DNA from: Streptomyces sp. Tu6071
GTDB taxonomy: Bacteria; Actinomycetota; Actinomycetes; Streptomycetales; Streptomycetaceae
Length of the DNA: 64,000 nucleotides
Assembly: GCF_000213055.1 (NCBI RefSeq)
Contig: NZ_CM001165.1
Location: forward strand, 5,602,945 to 5,666,944
Direction: 5' to 3'
This document shows, one piece after another, positions 51,933 through 57,654 of the stretch (positions are counted from its first letter, which is position 1; each line of letters starts with the position of its first letter). The notes below the pieces were generated by a model. It saw only the letters and a list, made by a program, of their open reading frames with translations, did no database searches and was not told the DNA's origin. Made by a program: the position numbers and the translations under genes.

Positions 51933-52467
51933 GCGTCAGACGGTACCCGGCTCTGGTACTCGGCGGTGCGGACCGCGTGATGCCAGGCGGCATCGCGTAC
52001 CTGGCACGCCTGGAGCACGTCCTCGGCCGCCTCCGTCGTGGTGACGCCGAGCATCTCTCCCGCCTCCGTGAACGCGAAGCGGACAACGAGGCGGGAGTCG
52101 AAGACCCAGAAGTCCTCCGTGGGCAGGCGTAGCCGCGCGGCAGTGAGGCGGTCGAGGTTACGGATGTCCTCACCTGCCGCGACGTTGCCGAGACCGCTGG
52201 CGAGGAGGAACCGCTGCCCCTCGGTCGGAGGTGCGTCCAAGATGCGCACGCGCTCGAAGCGCTTCCCGAGGGCCACCTGTTTGGCGACGTTGAGCCGCCA
52301 CTCGTCGGCGGGTTCGGCTAGAAGGTCCTGCCCTGCCTTCCAGCGGGCCCATTTCGGGCTCTCTCCCGATCGGAGGCGTAGCCCTGCTGGGACTCCAGCC
52401 TCCAGGCGGTGTGCTCGAAGTCCTGGAAGAGGTGAGCGACCTCTGTGAACGGGAGGAGGTCGGCCAC
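51929..52467 (-). pseudogene. DUF6879 gene disrupted by a frameshift
   Basis: From the GTG at 52467 (AAGGAG upstream) the frame reads VADLLPFTEVAHLFQDFEHT, then AWRLESQQGYASDRE, and stops after an out-of-frame stretch. The rest of the family (WKAGQDLLAEPADEWRLNVA, KQVALGKRFERVRILDAPP, TEDFWVFDSRLVVRFAF) lies in another frame down to 51929. The break falls in a CTCTCT run at 52359-52365: removing one CT unit joins the two halves into SDRESPKWARWKAG. A real mutation, a phase-variable dinucleotide tract or a sequencing error are all possible. It sits between the 67-residue gene and the XRE regulator. Confidence 0.75.
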
Positions 52468-52468
52468 G

Positions 52469-52672
52469 TCACTCCTTCGGCGCGAAGCGGGTGAGCAGTT
52501 CGCGCGGGATCACGACGAAGGTCTCACTGTCCTTGACGTCGCGGAGCTGTGCGAGGTCCTTGGGGTCGGTGAGCTGATCGCCTTGGACCACGATGTCGCC
52601 GGTCTCCACGACTTCGTAGAGCGTGGGGCAACCGCCGTTGTCGCTGGTGGTGCCGATGAACCGCAGCGTCAT
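52469..52672 (-). CDS. 67-residue small protein paired with DUF6879
   Basis: This small acidic protein begins MTLRFIGTTSDNGGCPTLYE and continues VVETGDIVVQGDQLTDPKDL. It looks like a compact beta-sheet domain and ends EDxVVIPRELL-like (ETFVVIPRELLTRF). I recall proteins opening MTLRFIG upstream of DUF6879 or XRE pairs in other streptomycetes, but no function. AAGGAAG lies before the ATG. It is the first gene of the cargo operon, and its stop is one base from the DUF6879 GTG. Confidence 0.8.
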   Translation of the reverse strand: MTLRFIGTTSDNGGCPTLYEVVETGDIVVQGDQLTDPKDLAQLRDVKDSETFVVIPRELLTRFAPKE

Positions 52673-52700
52673 GTCTGCTTCCTTCGTGTCGGCTGAACGT

Positions 52701-52727
52701 CCGCTCAGGATGCTCCGAAATGAGCGG
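52701..52727. other. inverted repeat upstream of the cargo operon
   Basis: CCGCTCA (52701-52707) and TGAGCGG (52721-52727) are perfect 7-base arms 13 bases apart. They lie just upstream of the ATG at 52672 in the 297-base gap shared with the divergent DUF6233 gene. It may be an operator of the XRE regulator. The rest of that gap shows repeated GAGCAAC half-sites near 52,790. Confidence 0.4.
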
Positions 52728-52946
52728 CAGCGGGGGGCGATTGCTGAGAATTGCTCCTCTGCTCGGCGGAACGCTGAGCCCGAGCAACGCGCGAGCAACG
52801 GAAAGTTCCCCTTCCCGCGCATGGCAGGGAAGGCGGGTCAGATTGGCGTCGGCGGAGGCACGCGGACGTGGAGTGGCCCGCCGCGACGGGGGATGCGCGG
52901 CGAGCCAGTCTCAGTGTGGCGCCTCACCCGGCAGAAGCTCGGGTTC

Positions 52947-52968
52947 CGTTCGAACCTATTATCGAACG
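52947..52968 (+). promoter_or_regulatory. leaderless promoter with flanking inverted repeat
   Basis: A consensus-like -10 TATTAT (52957-52962) sits seven bases before the GTG at 52970, so transcription would begin at about the start codon. The perfect repeat CGTTCGA-N8-TCGAACG (52947-52953 and 52962-52968) brackets the -10 and should be a repressor site. It resembles, but does not match, the actinobacterial SOS box, whose half-sites are in the opposite order. Confidence 0.6.
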
Positions 52969-52969
52969 C

Positions 52970-53314
52970 GTGTCCGAACCCAGCCGTCTCGATCTCCTCC
53001 GCTTCGCGTACCGCGTCGTTGAGCAGCAGGCGCGCGCATCCCTCGCGCAGATCGCCGGATGGATCGCCGTCGAGGAGGAACGCGAGCGGGCGGTCGCCGC
53101 ACGCGAGGCGAGCCGCCCGACCCCACCCGAGTGGGTCGCCGAGCTGTCCATCGGCAAGGACCGGCGGCCGATCCTCGTGCACCTAGGGGGCTGCCACATG
53201 ATCGGGAAGCGCTCGCGCGGGATCACCCGCGACCAGACGTTGCGGGCGCTTGCCGAGGGTGTCGAGGCGTGCGATCACTGCCGGCCCGACGCCGCGCTGG
53301 GCTGGTTGGGGTGA
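52970..53314 (+). CDS. DUF6233 family protein
   Basis: This 114-residue protein of a Streptomyces family is of unknown function. It starts SEPSRLDLLRFAYRVVEQQA and has a charged helix (AGWIAVEEERERAVAAREAS). Then comes PPEWVAELSIGKDRRPILVH followed by LGGCHMIGKRSRGITRD, and it ends EACDHCRPDAALGWL. Cys and His residues in GGCHM and CDHCRPD could bind metal. The promoter places the transcript start at the GTG, so it is probably leaderless. The longer frame starting 34 codons earlier covers promoter DNA and is rejected. Confidence 0.8.
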   Translation: MSEPSRLDLLRFAYRVVEQQARASLAQIAGWIAVEEERERAVAAREASRPTPPEWVAELSIGKDRRPILVHLGGCHMIGKRSRGITRDQTLRALAEGVEACDHCRPDAALGWLG

Positions 53315-53649
53315 CTTGGCAATATTTTCTTGGGACCACATTGCCTCTCCCTTGACCATCCATTGAACATGAGTTGTTCCGCCCTTGGCACCGACTCACG
53401 TGAGTCAGTGGACCTAGACCGCAGGGTCGGCCGCGAACGGAGCGCCTAGCTGGACTGCGTACTGCGATAACAACTGGTGACCCATGGGTGCGATTGGGCC
53501 GCCACCATGGGTTTCTCGCAGCGAGGAGCGTGCAACGTTTTGCGCATCCCCTGAGCGATTTTCGTGCGCGACGAGGTTCTCCTGCGCGAGTGACTCACGC
53601 TGGTCTAGCCTCTAATCGGCCCCCTGGTGCAACCAGGGTGGGTAAAGAA
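53315..53649. other. lower-GC non-coding region with palindromes
   Basis: This 335-base stretch is distinctly lower in GC than its surroundings and carries no gene. It contains the perfect 14-base palindrome GACTCACGTGAGTC (53393-53406), a related GTGACTCAC at 53590-53598, two copies of CCATGGGT near 53482 and 53506, and the short hairpin CCCTGGT-GCA-ACCAGGG (53622-53638). It looks like a phage control region. Confidence 0.5.
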
Positions 53650-53678
53650 GCAGGGGGCGCGCTACGCGCACCCCCTGC
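53650..53678 (-). terminator. terminator of the 49-residue peptide gene
   Basis: GCAGGGGGCGCGC and GCGCACCCCCTGC pair with one mismatch around a three-base loop. The hairpin lies 38 bases past the peptide stop on the minus strand and is followed there by TTCTTTACCC, giving a partial U tract. Confidence 0.7.
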
Positions 53679-53715
53679 AGTGTGAGTTGGCTCCGGAGGT
53701 GGTCTCCGGTGCGGG

Positions 53716-53865
53716 TCAGCGCCTCAGCAGGTCGAGGACTAGTCGAACTGCTGACATCAGGAATGACCCGAGCACCAGGCCCCTCCGGGCCCAGCGCCGC
53801 CATGATGGCGCCAGCAGCATGCGCAGCAGGCGCTTCCAGCGCGACGGCTTATTTGTTCCTTTCAC
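53716..53865 (-). CDS. 49-residue cationic membrane peptide
   Basis: The peptide opens MKGTNKPSRWKRLLRMLLAP and contains WRRWARRGLVLGSFLMS, then a hydrophobic stretch ending LDLLRR. About a third of the residues are Lys or Arg, and one transmembrane helix fits. The GTG at 53865 has GGAGG five bases upstream. That site lies in one arm of a perfect 8-base inverted repeat, so the ribosome site would be hidden in a hairpin. A terminator follows. The size, charge, membrane helix and masked start recall type I toxins and phage small membrane proteins. No homologue is recalled; the toxin idea is inference. Confidence 0.65.
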   Translation of the reverse strand: MKGTNKPSRWKRLLRMLLAPSWRRWARRGLVLGSFLMSAVRLVLDLLRR

Positions 53866-53866
53866 A

Positions 53867-53907
53867 CATACCTCCGATTCGTGATCGTGTGTGCGATCAG
53901 AGGTATG
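53867..53907 (-). promoter_or_regulatory. hairpin masking the Shine-Dalgarno site of the 49-residue peptide
   Basis: On the minus strand CATACCTC (53907-53900) can pair with GAGGTATG (53874-53867), and inside it GATCG with CGATC around CACACA. Four bases of the GGAGG ribosome site (53875-53871) fall in the outer stem. Translation would need the stem to open. A second palindrome, GTGACAAGTCAC, lies at 53914-53925. Confidence 0.65.
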
Positions 53908-54014
53908 CATGCAGTGACAAGTCACCGCCTGAGGGTGAGCCTAGGGCGCAGGGTTCCTGCGTGTCCCAGGAACCGAGAGGAATCTCCTGCGGTCTCGGCT
54001 GAAAACGCGCCCAT

Positions 54015-54051
54015 GCCCCCGCACCCCCGCAGAAGGCGGGGATGCGGGGGC
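54015..54051 (-). terminator. terminator of the prophage lysis operon
   Basis: GCCCCCGCACCCCCGC and GCGGGGATGCGGGGGC pair with one mismatch around a five-base loop. The hairpin begins three bases after the last lysis-operon stop on the minus strand, with CGTTTTC following. Confidence 0.75.
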
Positions 54052-54054
54052 GAG

Positions 54055-54327
54055 TTACTGGCGCCAGGGAGTCAGGTCTAGGTCGGCGGGCGGGTCCGGA
54101 GGCGGGCCGGCCGGGGTGTCCGGGCCGACGCGCCCGCCCCAGCGCCACAGCTCGATCACGTAGCTCGTGAGGACGCGGCGCTGCGTGCGCTCGTCGCGCA
54201 GCTCGCGGTCCAACCTCTCGGTGATCGCGGTGAAATCCGACCGCCTGTTGGTCGCGCGGGACTGGCTCCAGGTGAGCAGGCCCACGACGAGCGCGACGAC
54301 TGCGGCGGCTACGGCGCCGATGTCCAC
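54055..54327 (-). CDS. phage small membrane protein after the holin
   Basis: This 90-residue protein has one N-terminal transmembrane helix (IGAVAAAVVALVVGLLTW), followed by a charged coiled-coil (RSDFTAITERLDRELRDERT) and a Pro-rich tail. This layout is common for accessory lysis or DUF2746-like proteins next to actinophage holins. It overlaps the upstream membrane-protein gene by 19 bases. The GTG at 54327 has GAGGAGGG upstream. It is the last gene of the late operon, followed by a terminator. Confidence 0.72.
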   Translation of the reverse strand: MDIGAVAAAVVALVVGLLTWSQSRATNRRSDFTAITERLDRELRDERTQRRVLTSYVIELWRWGGRVGPDTPAGPPPDPPADLDLTPWRQ

Positions 54328-54758
54328 GTGCCGCCCTCCTCTCTCTTCTCTGCCGGAGGCGGGTCGTCCATCCCGGCCGCCCAGACCACGCCGAGCGCGA
54401 AGGCGAGCCACCCGCACGCGGACCCGGCGGCTTGCCGGTACGTGGTGACCGCGGCGACGGTGAACGCGGCGCCCCACAGCGCGGCCGGCGCCGCGAGCGC
54501 CGCGAAGCCGAGGTCGTGCAGGCGGGCCCAGCACGGCCGGGCCGCGGCAACGAGCGCGAGCGCGCCGCAGCCCACCCACACCCAGCCGAGGACGCCCATG
54601 GGGACGTGCGCGGTGATCGCGGTGAGCCCGCGCGAGCGGGAGTACGACGGGTCGCCGAGCACGCCGATCGCCCCGTAGGCGGCCCAGCCGGTGCCGAGGG
54701 TCGCGAGGAAGGCGCGCCGCCGCCAGTGCTGGGGCGGCGGCGCGGCCGTGTCGGTCAC
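54309..54758 (-). CDS. phage membrane protein (four predicted helices)
   Basis: This 149-residue hydrophobic protein shows helices at about residues 20-37 (FLATLGTGWAAYGAIGVLG), 50-75 (MGVLGWVWVGCGALALVAAA), 80-105 (GFAALAAPAALWGAAFTVAA) and 115-132 (CGWLAFALGVVWAAGM). The GTG start overlaps the holin stop (GTGA). It could be a second holin-like or antiholin protein, or a superinfection-exclusion protein. No specific family is recognised. Confidence 0.7.
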   Translation of the reverse strand: MTDTAAPPPQHWRRRAFLATLGTGWAAYGAIGVLGDPSYSRSRGLTAITAHVPMGVLGWVWVGCGALALVAAARPCWARLHDLGFAALAAPAALWGAAFTVAAVTTYRQAAGSACGWLAFALGVVWAAGMDDPPPAEKREEGGTWTSAP

Positions 54759-54991
54759 CGGCTCGCCGGGGGGATGTCGTACCCGCGCGGGGTGTGGCGC
54801 GCGGCCCACCCGGCGACGCCGGTGATCGCGGTGGGCACGAGCGCGAGCACGAAGGGCTCCAGGGCGTCCGGAAGCCCGGCGACGAGCCCGGCGTGGTCCT
54901 GAACGGCGGTGAGTACGGCGAGGAGGCCGGTGCTCGCGAGGTACGCGGCGACGGTCGCGAACTTGACCTTCGTCTCTACGGGTTCAGCCAT
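54755..54991 (-). CDS. phage holin
   Basis: This 78-residue protein with two hydrophobic segments (AAYLASTGLLAVLTAVQ and FVLALVPTAITGVAGWAA) begins MAEPVETKVKFATVAAYLAS. That opening is shared, as far as I recall, by Streptomyces phage holins. It forms membrane holes that release the endolysin at lysis. It follows the endolysin stop by seven bases and is coupled to the next membrane gene, as expected for a lysis cassette. The short basic tail (ARHTPRGYDIPPASR) is typical. Confidence 0.85.
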   Translation of the reverse strand: MAEPVETKVKFATVAAYLASTGLLAVLTAVQDHAGLVAGLPDALEPFVLALVPTAITGVAGWAARHTPRGYDIPPASR

Positions 54992-54998
54992 GGGTTCC

Positions 54999-55934
54999 TC
55001 ACTTCACGATCTTGAGCGTCTGGCCGACGCGGATCACGTCGGGGTTCTTGATGCCGTTGGCCTTGGCGAGCTTGGCCACGGTGGTGCCATGCGCGGCGGC
55101 GATCCCGGAGAGGGTGTCCCCGGCGCGCACGCGGTACGTGGTGCTCTTCGCGGCCGGGGAGCCGGTGAGCTTGAGGACCTGGCCGACGCGGATCACGTTC
55201 GGGTTGGCGATGCCGTTGAGGGCGGCGAGCTTGGACACCGTCGTGCCGTGCTTCGAGGCGATGCCTGAGAGCGTGTCGCCCGCGCGTACCCGGTACGTGC
55301 TCGGCTTCGCGGCGGGCGCGGGCTTGGGCTTCGCCGGAGGCTTCGCGGCCTCGTGCTCCTGGCCGCCGTCGCCAGCGCCCTTGCGGGCCCACGCGCGCAG
55401 CTCGGCGCGGCTGCCGAAGTTGGCGACGTTCGTGTCGACGGGGCTGTCGGTGTACTGGTGGATGAGCCACGGCGCCTTGATCGACGGCTTGCCCGGACGG
55501 CCGTTGTACTCGGCGATCCACAGGCCATCGGCGGCGAACGACGTGGTGTCCCTGTTCACCCAGAAGTCGCGGTTGCAGTACAGGAGCACGCGGTGGTTCG
55601 AGCCCCGGAGCTTCTGCACGGCCTTGAGGAACTGGTCCTTCTCCGCGCAGGTGGGCGAGCCGTGCGCGCTCGACTCCCAGTCGCAGACGAGCATGTCGTA
55701 CTCCTGGCTCGCCGCCTGCCGGGCGAAGTACTCGGCCTGGGCCTGGACGTTGCCCGGGAGTAGGAAGTGGTAGAAGCCCACGACGAGACCGGCGCCGCGC
55801 GCAGTGGCGGCCTGCGAGGTCATGCGGGGGTTGGTGTAGGACGTGCCCTCGGTCGCCTTGATGATGGCGAAGTCGATGCCCTTCGTGGAGGGCGAGGAGG
55901 GCTGATAGCTCGCCCAGTCCTGGCCAGTGATCAT
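54999..55934 (-). CDS. phage endolysin: GH25 muramidase with two LysM repeats
   Basis: This 311-residue lysin has residues 1-190 as a GH25 domain: ITGQDWASYQ with the first catalytic Asp, VCDWESSAHG with the acidic pair, and LIHQYTDSPVDTNVANFG at the end. After an AKPPAKPKPAPAAKP linker, two LysM modules bind peptidoglycan (about 214-257 and 266-309), each with YRVRAGDTLSGIA. It cleaves host murein at lysis and is exported through the holin. The catalytic half shares long identical stretches with the stand-alone host protein at 1989-2549. The ATG at 55934 is used. Confidence 0.95.
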   Translation of the reverse strand: MITGQDWASYQPSSPSTKGIDFAIIKATEGTSYTNPRMTSQAATARGAGLVVGFYHFLLPGNVQAQAEYFARQAASQEYDMLVCDWESSAHGSPTCAEKDQFLKAVQKLRGSNHRVLLYCNRDFWVNRDTTSFAADGLWIAEYNGRPGKPSIKAPWLIHQYTDSPVDTNVANFGSRAELRAWARKGAGDGGQEHEAAKPPAKPKPAPAAKPSTYRVRAGDTLSGIASKHGTTVSKLAALNGIANPNVIRVGQVLKLTGSPAAKSTTYRVRAGDTLSGIAAAHGTTVAKLAKANGIKNPDVIRVGQTLKIVK

Positions 55935-56000
55935 GCGTGTCTCCAGACGTGACGAAGCCCCGCACGCGGGCGGGGCGGTGGTGGTGGAAGAGCAGCGCGG

Positions 56001-57635
56001 CTACTGGATGTCCGTGGCGACCGTCTGCGGCGACGTCGACTGATCGTCGATCCCGTTGGCCGTGGCCCACGTCCCGCGCATGTCGTTCCCGAACCGCTGG
56101 ATGCCCGTGTGCCCCGCCGCGATGTACAGGCCGTTCCTCGCAGGCTTCGACGCGCCTCCGGGCCTGCACTTGTTCGCCGTGATCGCACAGGCGTTGAGGG
56201 CCGTCGTGGACAGCCGGATCGCTGCCGGGACCGAGGAGGTGGCGCCGCCCTGGTTGGCCCCGTCCACGAAGTTGTCCCTGATCTGAATGTCGCTGCCGGG
56301 ACCGTTCACGAAGATCCCCGACTGCTGCGGGTCCCGCACCGAGTTCCCGATGATCTGCGAGTTGTCCGAGTTGTCCATCGTGATCCCGTACGCGCCCGCG
56401 CCCCAGATCACGTTGCCGCTGATCACGGTGTTGTTCTGGTACGACGTACTGATCCCGGTCCCCGAACTGTTCGCCACGACGTTGTCGCCGACGACCGCGC
56501 GCGACACCCGCTGGAGGCGGATCGCGGATTCCGTGCCGCCCGAACCGTCGATCGTGTTGCCGACGATCGTCACGTTGAGCACGGTGCCCGACGTCTCGCC
56601 GAGCGCCACGATCACGTTGTCGTACCCGGTGCCGCCCCGGAACGAGTTGCCGACGACAGCGAGGTTCCGCATCTGCTGCGAGGCGCCGGTCTGGTTGCCC
56701 GCAGTGTCCTTAGTGTCCTCGGTGTCCGTCAAGATCACCGTACGGAGCCTGACCCCGGAGCCGCAGCCCACGAACGTGTTGCCCGAGACGGTGGTGTCCT
56801 CGTAGTTGTAGGCGCTCACCGCGAACTGGAGGAGGCCCTCGAAGGAGTTGTCGGCGATGCGGATACGACGGTGCCACCGCCCGATCGTCGCCGAGTGCGA
56901 GCCCACTCCGCGCGGCCAGGCCGTCGTGCCGAACGTACCGCTCGCGCCGAAGTGACAGCCCGAGACCAAGATGTCCTCACAAGGCGTGTGGTCGTACGGG
57001 CCGAAGCCACCGAAGACCCCCACCGACTTCGCGAGGTCGAGCTGCACGGCCTCCGAGAAGCTCCGGCTCTGGTCCGCCGAGTTGTCGACGTAGCCGCGGA
57101 ACTTGCAGTTTTCGACGAGGCCGTGCGAGGTCGAGTTCAGCTCGATCGCGTGGTACCCGCTGACGTCCCGCACCTCCAGGTCGCGGATCGTGATGTCCGT
57201 GGCGTGCCCGATCGAGATGCACATGGCGTCGCCGGTCAAGCCCGCCGTCGTGCCCCTCATATTCCACAGGCCGCCCTCGATCGTGATGCGGCTCTCGCCG
57301 GTGTAGCCGCCCTTGTTCTGGTCGGCGTCCCCGTTGATGATCATCGTGTCGGCGACGTTCCGGCGGAACTCCGCGCCCGCCATGAGGGTCAGCCGGGTGT
57401 TCGAGTAGATCCGCAGCGTCGAGCCGATCATGTACGTGCCCGGCGGGACCAGCACCCACCCGCCACGTTGCGCGCGCGCCTGGTCCAACGCGGCCTGGAT
57501 GCCCGGCGCCGAGTCCGACGCACCGGACGAGTCCGCGCCGAGCTGCGTCACCACGATCATCTCGCCCGCCGCCATCGCCGCGAGACGGCCGGCGGTGATG
57601 TCCATGCCGGGCTGCCAGATCACAGGGTCCGCCAT
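56001..57635 (-). CDS. phage tail spike/fibre with right-handed beta-helix
   Basis: This 544-residue protein has an N-terminal adaptor (MADPVIWQPGMDITAGRLAA), then a Pectate_lyase_3-like start (TQLGADSSGASDSAPGIQAA, WVLVPPGTYMIGSTL). About 12 or more turns of parallel beta-helix follow, rich in the N-x-I/V-x-G-N pattern (SGNTFVGCGSG, VGNTIDGSGG, ISGNVIWGAG). Such proteins bind or cut surface glycans of the host. It lies between the minor tail protein and the endolysin, the normal place for a receptor-binding spike. No catalytic residues can be assigned. Confidence 0.85.
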   Translation of the reverse strand: MADPVIWQPGMDITAGRLAAMAAGEMIVVTQLGADSSGASDSAPGIQAALDQARAQRGGWVLVPPGTYMIGSTLRIYSNTRLTLMAGAEFRRNVADTMIINGDADQNKGGYTGESRITIEGGLWNMRGTTAGLTGDAMCISIGHATDITIRDLEVRDVSGYHAIELNSTSHGLVENCKFRGYVDNSADQSRSFSEAVQLDLAKSVGVFGGFGPYDHTPCEDILVSGCHFGASGTFGTTAWPRGVGSHSATIGRWHRRIRIADNSFEGLLQFAVSAYNYEDTTVSGNTFVGCGSGVRLRTVILTDTEDTKDTAGNQTGASQQMRNLAVVGNSFRGGTGYDNVIVALGETSGTVLNVTIVGNTIDGSGGTESAIRLQRVSRAVVGDNVVANSSGTGISTSYQNNTVISGNVIWGAGAYGITMDNSDNSQIIGNSVRDPQQSGIFVNGPGSDIQIRDNFVDGANQGGATSSVPAAIRLSTTALNACAITANKCRPGGASKPARNGLYIAAGHTGIQRFGNDMRGTWATANGIDDQSTSPQTVATDIQ

Positions 57636-57654
57636 GCGGAGCCCTCCTTCGAGG

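Noticed and set aside
52859..52969. Start of the DUF6233 protein at an upstream ATG (52868)
   Set aside because: That stretch contains the promoter and inverted repeat and shows no family conservation; GTG at 52970 fits the family start.
53867..53869. ATG start for the micropeptide directly after the ribosome site
   Set aside because: That ATG is only one base from GGAGG and gives a six-codon frame; GTG at 53865 has proper spacing and a longer peptide.
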